Origin: Hugenholtzia roseola DSM 9546
GTDB lineage: Bacteria > Bacteroidota > Bacteroidia > Cytophagales > Bernardetiaceae
Length of the DNA: 62,025 nt
Direction: 5' to 3'
NCBI RefSeq assembly: GCF_000422585.1
Contig: NZ_AUGI01000043.1
Span: 1 to 62,025, forward strand
A model generated the notes under the pieces. That model made no database searches, had not been told where the DNA came from, and worked only from the letters and a program-made list of their open reading frames with translations. The translations under genes and the position numbers were made by a program. Position 1 is the stretch's first letter; the number at the start of each line of letters is the position of its first letter. Positions 51,418 to 59,550 of the stretch are shown one piece after another.

Positions 51418-52797
51418 TTATCCCTCTAAATCATCTCCAATAAGCGTGGCGGCAGTTCTGCCTGCTTTCATGGCTGCATTGATAGAGCCATTAAGGAGAT
51501 AGTCGCCTGCAAGGTAGAGATTGGGTTGGATACGAATTTCCTCTGCTGCACTCTGCTGCCTGACGTGCATTTGGTTTGGCAGGGCATAGGCAATGGAATA
51601 GCTTTTGAGAAATTGCCACGTGTCAACAGACTGCGGATACCAAAGGGAAAGTTCGCGCTTTACGCGCTCGACAAGCGTTTGCTCCTCCTCTGGGGCAAGG
51701 TAGCCCATCGAATCGGCATAGTAATCATTGATGGAAACGCTGATAAGGTGCTGCCCTTTGGGTGCATAATCGGGCGCAACGCTATCCATGACCATAAAAT
51801 TATTGACCAAACGCGCCTGATTTTGATAGCTCGCCTTTGCTGCATTGAGGGCTAAGATGGGCTTTTTGTAGGGTGCTTCGGTGGCTGAAAAATAGAGGCA
51901 GGTAACCTGACGCGGAGGGCGCGACTGGGCAAGCCTTTGTGGGCGAAATTGCGCCAAAAAGGAATTTTCCTCTGTGGCTAACAAGACCTTTCGCGCCTCG
52001 AATCGCTCGCCTTTTTCTGTTAGCACACTGTAATAACTAAAATCTTGGTTTGCTTTTTGGTATGATTTTTCTTCTATTGCCACAACGCGCTCTTGGCAGA
52101 GAATACACTCCTGCGGCAATTCGGCAGCCAACTGCTTGGGAATTTCCTCCATGCCTAAGGCTGGAATCGCGACAGAGTCGGCAGAAAACATTTGAAAGAC
52201 AAAATCGAACATACGGTTAGAAGTCTGCAAGTCTTTTTCTAAAAAAATGCCCCCTAAAAAAGGCTCGAAAAAGTTTTCTATCATTTTAGACTTAAAACCA
52301 TATTGGCGTAGGGCTGCTAAGGTCGTTGTTTCGGGTTGCTCAAAAATTTCCTTTTCTGTTTTGGCTAAAATTTCGGTCTTGACTAAGAGCATACGAATTT
52401 TATCCGCCCAACTTGCGATAGGAGCTTTGAGCGTCCTGCCTACTGTGGCGGGGCTACGTAGGGGGTCTGCAATTTCTGCAATCTTGCCATTGTCTAAATG
52501 TACTAATGCGCCTGTCCCAAACTTCTTCAAATTCAACTTTTTATAGTTAAGCATGCGCTTGGTTTCGGGGTATGCCAAAGGCAAGACCTGAAAGCCTCTA
52601 TCTAAACGAAACCCATGTAGTACGTCGGTTTTGATGCGTCCGCCTACGCGCTCTGTCGCTTCTAAAATCTTTACGTGCAAACCGCGACGGTGCAGGCGCA
52701 CCGCTGCTGTAAGCCCTGCCAAGCCGCCACCTACTACCAAGACATCGAGCAATTCGGTAGGTTGCGTTTTTTCGTGAGGAGTCGTTTGTTGTGCCAT
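51418..52797 (-). CDS. FAD-dependent amine oxidase / desaturase-like protein
   Basis: 459 residues from MAQQTTPHEKTQPTELL; an upstream ATG (52839) adds 14 residues that overlap the candidate promoter. Rossmann dinucleotide fold DVLVVGGGLAGLTAAVRLHR near 19-38, then LEATERVGGRIKTD (the GGR motif) and FRLDRGFQVLPLAYPETKR. The C-terminal FAD motif is LYLAGDYLLNGSINAAMKAG near 432-451. This is the flavin-containing amine oxidase superfamily that includes protoporphyrinogen oxidase, phytoene desaturase and monoamine oxidases. No carotenoid or haem gene is adjacent, so the substrate is unassigned. It starts 103 bp after folB and has its own promoter. Confidence 0.87.
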   Translation of the reverse strand: MAQQTTPHEKTQPTELLDVLVVGGGLAGLTAAVRLHRRGLHVKILEATERVGGRIKTDVLHGFRLDRGFQVLPLAYPETKRMLNYKKLNLKKFGTGALVHLDNGKIAEIADPLRSPATVGRTLKAPIASWADKIRMLLVKTEILAKTEKEIFEQPETTTLAALRQYGFKSKMIENFFEPFLGGIFLEKDLQTSNRMFDFVFQMFSADSVAIPALGMEEIPKQLAAELPQECILCQERVVAIEEKSYQKANQDFSYYSVLTEKGERFEARKVLLATEENSFLAQFRPQRLAQSRPPRQVTCLYFSATEAPYKKPILALNAAKASYQNQARLVNNFMVMDSVAPDYAPKGQHLISVSINDYYADSMGYLAPEEEQTLVERVKRELSLWYPQSVDTWQFLKSYSIAYALPNQMHVRQQSAAEEIRIQPNLYLAGDYLLNGSINAAMKAGRTAATLIGDDLEG

Positions 52798-52836
52798 CGG
52801 TATCGAATGGGAAAGAGGGTGAGGATTTGATGCGCT

Positions 52837-52869
52837 CAAAATTACAAAAAATTTCCTTTGGGGTGCAAA
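52837..52869 (-). promoter_or_regulatory. Consensus promoter for the FAD-dependent oxidoreductase gene
   Basis: Minus-strand TTTG (52866-52869), 21 bp, TAATTTTG (52837-52844), ~40 bp before the ATG at 52797. It lies between the folB stop and the gene. Confidence 0.65.
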
Positions 52870-52899
52870 ATAAGCCGCTTGCTTGCCTTTTGTAGGCGG

Positions 52900-53265
52900 C
52901 TACTTTTCGCTGCGGCTCTTTGAAAGCGTAACTTTTGCCCAAGTGCAAAGCCCCCCAATGGGTGCATTGTACTTATAGACGCTTACTTGCGCTTTTTCTA
53001 TTTCCACAATTTGTAGAAAAAGATGGTTTAAAATATTGCCTGCCAAATGCTCTAAAAGGTGAGCGGGCTTATAGATTTCTTTTTCTACGATATGATAAAT
53101 TTTTCCATAATCTATCGTATCCTCGACCTTGTCGCTCAATGCTGCCTGCCAAAGTGAGGCTTCCACTTCCACATCTACGCGATAGCGATTGCCGATAACG
53201 CGCTCTTGCTCATATACGCCATGTTTGGCGAAAAATTCCATGCCTTCTAAACTGATTTTTCCCAT
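52900..53265 (-). CDS. folB: Dihydroneopterin aldolase
   Basis: 121 residues, the usual size of FolB, which cleaves 7,8-dihydroneopterin to 6-hydroxymethyl-dihydropterin and glycolaldehyde in folate synthesis. Family features: GKISLEGMEFFAKHGVYEQE (with the substrate-binding glutamate) near 2-21, NRYRVDVEVE, DTIDYGKIYHIVEKEI, LLEHLAGNIL (conserved Glu), and QVSVYKYNAPIGG near 92-104 with the catalytic lysine. It is cytosolic. The start MGKISLEG agrees with the family. Other folate genes are not in the window. It lies downstream of a GC-rich palindromic element. Confidence 0.92.
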   Translation of the reverse strand: MGKISLEGMEFFAKHGVYEQERVIGNRYRVDVEVEASLWQAALSDKVEDTIDYGKIYHIVEKEIYKPAHLLEHLAGNILNHLFLQIVEIEKAQVSVYKYNAPIGGLCTWAKVTLSKSRSEK

Positions 53266-53310
53266 AGTCGGTTGTTTTATGGCATTGTTGCAAGGATAAA
53301 AGCTTTAAAT

Positions 53311-53436
53311 GCACCCCACCCCAAACCCCTCCCCCAAAGGGAGGGGCTTTTATTCGGTATCATTTTTTTATGCTCGCATAAAAAAATGATTTGGTTTTCG
53401 AACCCTCCCCTATGGGGGGAGGGCAGGGTGGGGGGT
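53311..53436. repeat. Long nested palindromic element (MITE/REP-like)
   Basis: C-rich left arm (ACCCCACCCC...CCCTCCCCC, 53313-53335) and G-rich right arm (GGGGGAGGGC..GGGTGGGGGGT, 53414-53436) enclose a perfect inner palindrome with 15-bp arms ATCATTTTTTTATGC and complement (53359-53390). GGGAGGGG and CCCTCCCC side hairpins are also present. It lies between folB and DUF389 in a 307-bp spacer with no other feature. Confidence 0.8.
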
Positions 53437-53572
53437 CAGGAGGTTTGTGCGAAGCCCCCACTTTTTTTGACTTTCTGACCGTTGTAACAACGCCTTGTTT
53501 TATGGCACAAAGTTATTGTTTTTTGTTGTAATAGTAAAACGTTGAAGTTTTTTTTGATTCAAAACACGCCAT

Positions 53573-54979
53573 TTATTTGAGGGTTGGCAATGGCTCATTT
53601 ACCAAATAAAGCGTATCTTTATTGAGTCTTTGTTTGAAAAAACGGTATAGTTTCTGGTTTTTCTCTGCCTTTTCTGCCTGCCATTCCTGCCTTTTGAGTT
53701 GCTGTGCGTAGCGGCTGATTTTGGGGTCTTCTTGCGGCATTTTCCAAGAAATGATAACAGTAGTGAGCGTATCTAAGTGCAAAAGCGAATCTCGACGGCT
53801 GCTCACCACTTCGCCCATAGAAAAATGTTCGAGGTCGGGAAAGAGGGCTTCCATTTCGCCCCTTAGTTCGCCAATGTTTTGTTCTTGTTGTAAAATTTCT
53901 TCTTTCTTTTCTTCTACTTTGGCTGCCAATTCGCGCGTCTGTATCTCGATGGTTTTGAGGGTATTTTGCATGACTTCGGCACTCAATTTTGCCACTTCCT
54001 CGCGCGACATATTGACTCTAAAAATAGAAACTTTGTGCTTTTTAAGCCCATTAGCCGCTAAGGTACTATCATAACTTTGTTTTTGGGCTTCGGAAATATT
54101 TGTTCCCGAAAGGTATATCTTTACCTGTTGTAGGCTATCAGCGTCATAGACCTCCCACTTCAAAACCTCGCTTTCGTTGGTACGTAACTTATTGATTACT
54201 AAGGTTTCTATTAGCTTTTGTGTTTGTGTTTGCTGATAAACAGTGTATAGAAAATAGACGCTTGGCGTTAGGATTACGATTAAAAATGCTAACAAAAGTC
54301 GTGTTACTTTATTTTCTGTTTTTTTGTCTAAATATTCTTTTACAGGAAAGCGCAAATATTTGACTACTACAAAGGTAGAAAGACTAATAAAAACGGCATT
54401 GATAAAAAAGAGATAAAAAGCACCCAAAAAAACCGCCCAATTTCCCGTTGCCAAGCCAAACCCCGACGCACAAAGTGGCGGCATCAAAGCCGTTGCTATC
54501 GCTACGCCCGGTATGGCGTTGGTCTTTTCTTTGCGCGAACCCGAAACGATACCTGCAATACCTCCAAAAAGTGCAACAGCAACATCTAAAAGCGTAGGCT
54601 GTGTGCGTGCCAAAATTTCGGGGGTAGCCTCGCCCAAAGGCGTGATATTGAAATAAATAAAACTTGTTCCCAAACTTGCCAAGGTTGCCACTGCCAAATT
54701 GCGCACCGAGCGAATGAGCATCTCTCTATCTTGTATGCCCAAAGAAAGCCCAACCCCTAAAATGGGCGACATCAGCGGCGAAATTAACATCGCACCAATG
54801 ATAACCGCCGTAGAATTGGTATCCAAACCAATGGAAGCAAGAAGCGCGGCGCAGGCTAAAATCCAAACATTGTAGCCTTTTAGCTCTATGTTTGTTTCTA
54901 TTTCTGAAATGGTTTTGGGAATATCCGAGCTATCACGAATATTCAAAAAAGTGCGCACGCGAAAGATTAGGTTTTCCAT
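53573..54979 (-). CDS. DUF389 integral membrane protein
   Basis: 468 residues. The N-terminal third to half holds about six membrane helices with the DUF389 hallmarks NVWILACAALLASIGLDTNS, AVIIGAMLISPLMSPILGVG, and GGIAGIVSGSRKEKTNAIPG, then AIATALMPPLCASGFGLATG. The C-terminal ~200 residues are soluble, with a coiled-coil stretch (EVMQNTLKTIEIQTRELAAK, VEEKKEEILQQEQNI) that would project to one side of the membrane. It resembles TIGR00341-type proteins. The function of DUF389 is unknown; transport has been suggested only by its topology. It is a single leftward gene that begins divergent from yaaA. Confidence 0.9.
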   Translation of the reverse strand: MENLIFRVRTFLNIRDSSDIPKTISEIETNIELKGYNVWILACAALLASIGLDTNSTAVIIGAMLISPLMSPILGVGLSLGIQDREMLIRSVRNLAVATLASLGTSFIYFNITPLGEATPEILARTQPTLLDVAVALFGGIAGIVSGSRKEKTNAIPGVAIATALMPPLCASGFGLATGNWAVFLGAFYLFFINAVFISLSTFVVVKYLRFPVKEYLDKKTENKVTRLLLAFLIVILTPSVYFLYTVYQQTQTQKLIETLVINKLRTNESEVLKWEVYDADSLQQVKIYLSGTNISEAQKQSYDSTLAANGLKKHKVSIFRVNMSREEVAKLSAEVMQNTLKTIEIQTRELAAKVEEKKEEILQQEQNIGELRGEMEALFPDLEHFSMGEVVSSRRDSLLHLDTLTTVIISWKMPQEDPKISRYAQQLKRQEWQAEKAEKNQKLYRFFKQRLNKDTLYLVNEPLPTLK

Positions 54980-55091
54980 GTCTTTTGGATAAGATAAAAC
55001 GTAGGCAAAATAAAAAAAGATAGGCTTGCAAAATAGGGTGTTGCTTCTGATAAGCGTTTCGAATTGCCGTTTCTTATCGGCAAAAATACAC

Positions 55092-55099
55092 TATTTTTG
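55092..55099 (+). promoter_or_regulatory. Candidate -7 box for yaaA
   Basis: TATTTTTG matches TAnnTTTG, 23 bp before the ATG at 55122. Its position argues against starts upstream in the same frame. A TTG at 55064-55066 is 25 bp upstream. Confidence 0.5.
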
Positions 55100-55121
55100 C
55101 AATCTCACAACCTTCCTACCT

Positions 55122-55931
55122 ATGATTTTACTCTTATCGCCTTCCAAGACGCAAGATTTTGAAACGGCACACCTTTTGGAAAAAAAGCAAACCCTGCCTT
55201 TGCAGAAGCCTTATTTTCAGACAGAAATCGAAAATTTGGTGGCTTTATTAAAAAAATTCGACACTGCCGAATTGGAATCTTTGATGCAAATTAGCCCCAA
55301 ATTGGCACTGCTCAATCAGGGACGCTTCAAAACCTTTGACCCTACCTTTGAAAGGGCGCACCAACAGAAACCTGCCATCTTTGCCTTTCAAGGCGATGTC
55401 TATGAAGGGTTAGAAGCACGCGATTTTTCGGAAAAAGAATTGCTTTTTGCACAAAAACACCTACTTATTTTGTCGGGTCTGTATGGCATCTTACAACCTT
55501 TGGACTCCATACAGCCTTATCGCTTAGAAATGAAAACTGCTTTAAAAGGCAAAGTAAAAGAAGGCGAATCTGATTTTACCTTTAAAAATTTATACGAATT
55601 TTGGGGCGAAAAACTTTCCCAGCGTCTTTTGGCGTTGGCAGGTGAGCAAAAGATAGTCAATTTGGCTTCGCAGGAATATTTCAAAGCCATTCAGACAAAA
55701 AGTTTTACAAAAAAACTTAAAGAAAAAGTTATCAATATTCACTTTAAAGAAAAAAAGGGCAACCGTTATAGCGTTGTTGCCATTTTTGCCAAAAAAGCCA
55801 GAGGGCGCATGGCACGCTTCGCCATTCAGCACCAAATACAAGACCCCGAAGCCCTTAAAAGTTTTCAGGACGAGCGTTATCAATTTTTAGCCGACCTTTC
55901 TACCGAGTGCGATTGGGTTTTTGGTAGATAG
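55122..55931 (+). CDS. yaaA: YaaA-family peroxide stress protein (DUF328)
   Basis: 269 residues from MILLLSPSKTQDFETAHLLE; an upstream frame (to 55026) contains the promoter and non-family residues. Family hallmarks: LSPSKTQDF at the N-terminus, FQGDVYEGLEARDF near 88, LFAQKHLLILSGLYGILQPL near 107-126, DSIQPYRLEMKTAL, VNLASQEYFKAI near 182, and ARGRMARFAI near 225. In E. coli YaaA lowers intracellular free iron under peroxide stress and is controlled by OxyR; it binds and bends DNA in some reports. An OxyR homologue is encoded 6.6 kb upstream, though direct control is not shown. It is cytosolic and monocistronic. Confidence 0.93.
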   Translation: MILLLSPSKTQDFETAHLLEKKQTLPLQKPYFQTEIENLVALLKKFDTAELESLMQISPKLALLNQGRFKTFDPTFERAHQQKPAIFAFQGDVYEGLEARDFSEKELLFAQKHLLILSGLYGILQPLDSIQPYRLEMKTALKGKVKEGESDFTFKNLYEFWGEKLSQRLLALAGEQKIVNLASQEYFKAIQTKSFTKKLKEKVINIHFKEKKGNRYSVVAIFAKKARGRMARFAIQHQIQDPEALKSFQDERYQFLADLSTECDWVFGR

Positions 55932-56003
55932 CTTCGTTTTTTTATCTTTTAATTTTTTATTTTCTTTGTAGGTTTGAAAAACGTTTTTAGCCTGTTTGGG
56001 CAT

Positions 56004-56033
56004 AGTTAGGACAATATTGGTATTGTCCTAACT
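56004..56033. repeat. Perfect 12-bp-arm palindrome between convergent genes
   Basis: AGTTAGGACAAT (56004-56015), loop ATTGGT, ATTGTCCTAACT (56022-56033). It resembles the TAGGGACAAGG family in its place and in the AGGACA/TGTCCT core, but is diverged. It could terminate yaaA and dinD. Confidence 0.8.
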
Positions 56034-56051
56034 ACATATTTTCAAATCGGA

Positions 56052-56906
56052 CTATTTTCTTTTTTTAGATTTAATTTCTAATTTGAAGACCACTTTTTCC
56101 TCTTCTTTGAGGCGGCTTCGAATGGCACTCAAATCTTCTTCGGCAGGGAGTTCTTCGGGTCTGATTTGCGTCTGGGCGATAAAAGTTTCGCGCACAGCCT
56201 GATTACTGCTTTTGTGTGCCGCCGAAATGCTGTCTTTGTCTTGTAGGTCTTGATGCTCGACGTTGAGGAAGGTCAGGGAGGCTGCAAAACGCTTGGCACT
56301 CAAAACAACACTGCTCAAAAAATTATTAAGGGGCTGATGCAGTGGCACATCGAGCTGGGCTTTGAGGTCGCGACTGCCCATACCGCCAAAGAGTTCTTTG
56401 TCGCCTTTGCGCCTGATGTGGCGCACTTCGTCTTTTTCCAACCCTCTTTCGAGCATACTTCGGCTCAATTGCTTTTCGGTTTGGTGCAGGAGTTTGCGCT
56501 CTTGGAGGCGTTCTTTTTCTTTGAGCCTTTGCTCTAAAAGTTCCTGCTTGCGCGTTTGTAGGGAAAAGTAGGTCTGTGCAAAAGCGACTTCTTTTTTAGC
56601 GGGGTCGGCATTTTGTGCAATTAGATAACAGGCGTAGCGCGTCAGTTGTAGGTCGGCTACTTTTCGCTCGCCCCCATTCCACATGGTCTGGACGCGCTGC
56701 ACATCTTTGAAGTTGTCGGCTACTTTTTGACCGCTATTAGCACAGGAAACCTTTGCTTTTTCAATTACATTCTGAAAGTTTTGCCAAAGGCTATAATTGA
56801 GCAAGGCTTTCAATTCGCGAGCATACCAAAATTCTACTTCCTCTTTGTCTTTGTGTGCCGATTCTTCAAACTGTTTGCGGAGCTTTTCAATGGTAAGTTT
56901 GTTCAT
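56052..56906 (-). CDS. dinD: DinD-type DNA damage-inducible protein
   Basis: 284 residues. The N-terminal half matches DinD: EFWYARELKALLNYSLWQNF near 25-44, VIEKAKVSCANSGQKVADNF, LQLTRYACYLIAQNADPAKK near 86-105, and VAFAQTYFSLQTRKQELLEQ. The helical ERLQERKLLHQTEKQLSR follows, then GDKELFGGMGSRDLKAQL near 168. The related Bro-N-like fold suggests DNA binding. In E. coli dinD is LexA-controlled and modulates RecA. No SOS box could be identified here because the Bacteroidetes LexA motif is not well defined for this group. A -7 box sits 29 bp upstream. Start is the ATG of MNKLTIEKLR. Confidence 0.9.
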   Translation of the reverse strand: MNKLTIEKLRKQFEESAHKDKEEVEFWYARELKALLNYSLWQNFQNVIEKAKVSCANSGQKVADNFKDVQRVQTMWNGGERKVADLQLTRYACYLIAQNADPAKKEVAFAQTYFSLQTRKQELLEQRLKEKERLQERKLLHQTEKQLSRSMLERGLEKDEVRHIRRKGDKELFGGMGSRDLKAQLDVPLHQPLNNFLSSVVLSAKRFAASLTFLNVEHQDLQDKDSISAAHKSSNQAVRETFIAQTQIRPEELPAEEDLSAIRSRLKEEEKVVFKLEIKSKKRK

Positions 56907-56934
56907 AAGTATCTGTATTTGAGTGAGATAATAA

Positions 56935-56942
56935 CAAAAATA
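56935..56942 (-). promoter_or_regulatory. Candidate -7 box for dinD
   Basis: Minus-strand TATTTTTG matches TAnnTTTG, 29 bp before the ATG at 56906. There is no -33 at ideal spacing, which could fit an activator- or LexA-controlled gene. Confidence 0.4.
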
Positions 56943-56971
56943 ATTCGCCTAATCGGTCTGGAAGCAGCCCC

Positions 56972-57382
56972 TTATTCGCTCAAAAGCCAAGCCAAAGCCG
57001 CCTCTTCGTCGCTAAAATAGCGCGTTTGCTGGCTTGTATTTTTCGAAACGGCTTCCAAGATATAGTTCATGCCTGTTTTGTGTAGGATATGCGAAGAAGA
57101 CAGAATGGCAGTCTTTCGATGCGTCTGTTCGGGGATACGCCTTTTGGTTTCGGGAATCCATTTGACTACAAGCCAAGCGCGTGCCGACATGCTCACGTAG
57201 CCTGCTTTGCGGTGGTCTAAGAGTAGGCGGTGGCAATTTAGCTCGATGGACTTTTCCAAGCCCATATTAAAGACGGCTTTGTAGTCGTCGTCGGAAACGC
57301 TGCCCTTGAAAAGCAGGCGCATGTAGTTTTGCGTCGGCTCGAAAGTAAGCGAAACGCCTTCTTTTTCTATCAAAATTTCCAT
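56972..57382 (-). CDS. STAS/SpoIIAA-like small protein
   Basis: 136 residues, no signal peptide. The pattern MEILIEKEGVSLTFEPTQNY then MRLLFKGSVSDDDYKAVFNM, followed by LNCHRLLLDHRKAGYVSMSA, resembles the SpoIIAA-like / STAS-related fold (beta strand, helix, DHR segment) that is common in Bacteroidetes hypothetical proteins; the C-terminal AVSKNTSQQTRYFSDEEAAL is typical. The function is unknown. Family assignment rests on pattern only. It lies 66 bp upstream of dinD on the same strand, possibly one transcript. Confidence 0.6.
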   Translation of the reverse strand: MEILIEKEGVSLTFEPTQNYMRLLFKGSVSDDDYKAVFNMGLEKSIELNCHRLLLDHRKAGYVSMSARAWLVVKWIPETKRRIPEQTHRKTAILSSSHILHKTGMNYILEAVSKNTSQQTRYFSDEEAALAWLLSE

Positions 57383-57596
57383 GTGAATTTTTGTGAATCT
57401 TAAAAAAGGGAAATATAATTGTCTGAAAAAATGCCGCTAATTTTTAGGTATTCAAAAAGGAGATAGGACTTTTTCGCGTTTTTGTGTCAATATGACGCGA
57501 TTTTTTTTAGAATTTTTTATGAAAGGTACACTCTCTTAGAAACGTCAGAAAAGCGTTTTCGTTGTGTTGAAATTTTTTTTAGTTTTTTTAGCGGCT

Positions 57597-59273
57597 TTAA
57601 AGTTCGCGGTGGCGAATGATTTGCAAATCTTCCCAAATTTGTTTGATGACCTGCTTTTCTTCGGGGTCATAAATCCAATTATGGTCAAAAATTTCAATCA
57701 CGGCGGGGTTGCCTTGTTTGGAAATCGCAAGGCTATGAAAGGCGGTGCCGCGCTGCTGCTCTTGTTTGATGCGCTTGATGTGGTCTTGGCGCAGGTCGTA
57801 CATCACAAAATCGGAAACCATCAAAACGTCAGCATCTTTGTAGGCTTTTTGGGAAAGAATGTCGAGGGCTTCGGTTAGGGCAGGGGTAGCGTCTGTGCCG
57901 CCATCGAAGGACATGGCTAAAAAATCTACAATATTTTCCAAAGAATTGGCAATATCGTGTAAGGGAATGGTTTTAATACCTATTGCAAAAGAGATTAAAA
58001 AGGCTTTCCTTCTATCTTGTGCCGCCATTTTGAGGATACCAAAGGCGAGTGTTTTGGCAATATGAGCGGGCAAGCCATGCATCGAGCCGCTGGTATCGAT
58101 GCAGACGATAAAAGCACCCTTTTCGCGCCGTTTTTGTTTTTGTTGGGTATGATGTAAGATTTTTTCGCTTTTGATGAGTTTTTTTCCTTCGTATTGAAAA
58201 GAAAGCAGCGAACTATCGGCATATTTTTTCAGAAAAAGGGTTTCGGTAAGGGCTTCGGAAAGCAAAGCGGCTTCGGAGGGCAGCATCAAGCTAAGGTCGT
58301 TTCCTTTGCGCAGACCGTTTATTTCGTCTTTCTGATAGGGGTCGCGCACCCATTCTTTCTGCACCACAACTTCTTTCCACTCCTCTTCTTCGGTTTCGAT
58401 TTGTGCCTCGCGCATCTTGCCCAGCATATCGACAAGCTCACGTAAGGAATCTTCCTTTTCGAGCAAAACTGCATATTTTTTCAAGACATCAAAACCTGTA
58501 TTTTCCCATAAATCGCGCGACATATCCCAATATCGCCCTGCTTCCATGGCAAAGGGCGCGACAAGCTCTAAAAGTTTCATTAGCTCCTCCACTTTGGCAT
58601 ATAAAAGCTGACAAAAAAGCTCTCTTTCGCGCTCAATTTCTTCAAATTGGTAGGCTAAAATTTTAGCGGTAAGCAATGCGTCCCATTGGGCTAAAAAGTC
58701 GGCAAGCAAGATATCGAAGGGTGATTTTTTCTCACTTTGCACCTGATAGTCAGGCGATTGGATATAGGTTAAGGTTTCCGCTTTGAGGCTTTCTATCTTT
58801 TTTTTGTAGAAATCCAAATCTAATTCTTGTGGCAAATAAATACTTGAAAGATACTGAAACAAGATAGGATATTCTTCTAACCAAAGGTGTGTAGGCATGT
58901 GCGACCAAGCGTCAAATTTGTCTTTTTCCTCCTGATACGGATTTTCGGATTGAATTTTTTTATCGGTATCGCGTAGCCATTTGATGATGTCTTCGATGAC
59001 CTGCCCTGTGAGGCGTTCATTGCCTTTTGAAAGCTCTATAATTTTGTCATTTTCAAAAATTTTATCCAAAGATTTATTTAGATACTGAAAATAACGCGCC
59101 TGTGCTGCACTTAATTCTTGGGTAGAAAGTGCGGCAGCCTGCTGTTTGTCGCCTTCTACGCCTTGCAATTTGAGGTGTAGATACTGCACCAGATAGCGGC
59201 GTGTGGGGCGGTCGAAGATTTTCCCAAACTCTATAAAGCGGCTAAAAGCCTCATCTAACTCGTATAATCCCAT
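57597..59273 (-). CDS. viaA: ViaA-like VWA domain protein
   Basis: 558 residues from MGLYELDEAFSRFIEFGKIF; a start at 59330 would add 19 hydrophobic residues without family character. The N-terminal ~350 residues are helical (RQ.. DLWENTGFDVLKKYAVLLEK). The C-terminal VWA domain near 375-540 matches ViaA: GAFIVCIDTSGSMHGLPAHI (MIDAS DxSxS), KTLAFGILKMAAQDRRKAFL, MSFDGGTDATPALTEAL, ADVLMVSDFVMYDL and EIFDHNWIYDP. In E. coli ViaA is the partner of the RavA MoxR-type AAA+ ATPase, acting on Complex I and fumarate reductase. No ravA gene is in the window. It is cytosolic or membrane-associated. Confidence 0.82.
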   Translation of the reverse strand: MGLYELDEAFSRFIEFGKIFDRPTRRYLVQYLHLKLQGVEGDKQQAAALSTQELSAAQARYFQYLNKSLDKIFENDKIIELSKGNERLTGQVIEDIIKWLRDTDKKIQSENPYQEEKDKFDAWSHMPTHLWLEEYPILFQYLSSIYLPQELDLDFYKKKIESLKAETLTYIQSPDYQVQSEKKSPFDILLADFLAQWDALLTAKILAYQFEEIERERELFCQLLYAKVEELMKLLELVAPFAMEAGRYWDMSRDLWENTGFDVLKKYAVLLEKEDSLRELVDMLGKMREAQIETEEEEWKEVVVQKEWVRDPYQKDEINGLRKGNDLSLMLPSEAALLSEALTETLFLKKYADSSLLSFQYEGKKLIKSEKILHHTQQKQKRREKGAFIVCIDTSGSMHGLPAHIAKTLAFGILKMAAQDRRKAFLISFAIGIKTIPLHDIANSLENIVDFLAMSFDGGTDATPALTEALDILSQKAYKDADVLMVSDFVMYDLRQDHIKRIKQEQQRGTAFHSLAISKQGNPAVIEIFDHNWIYDPEEKQVIKQIWEDLQIIRHREL

Positions 59274-59449
59274 ATTGTAAAAGATTTGAATAACAACAAA
59301 CCAGCAAAGGAATTGTTTTTGAGCCGCCATCGCGGGGCTTGTCCTTTGGCGAGGGTTTTATATCGGACAAAAAATAAGTATTTGCCCTATCGAGGGCTTA
59401 AAATAATCGGTTGTTCTTTTTTATTTTTTAACAAAAAGCACTATCTTTC

Positions 59450-59482
59450 AACCGTTGTCGATGCTTTTAGCCGTCGGCGAGG
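59450..59482. repeat. Dispersed 33-bp GC-rich repeat, copy 3 (inverted)
   Basis: This copy starts AACCGTTGTCGATGC and ends TTAGCCGTCGGCGAGG, the reverse complement of 202-234 / 361-393 with four mismatches in 33. It lies in the divergent spacer between viaA and the first SUMF1 gene. Confidence 0.75.
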
Positions 59483-59550
59483 TTTTTTTTGAGAAAACAA
59501 GAAAAAAAGATAAAGAAATCGCCTTTTTGAGGGCTAAAATCGCAACAAAC

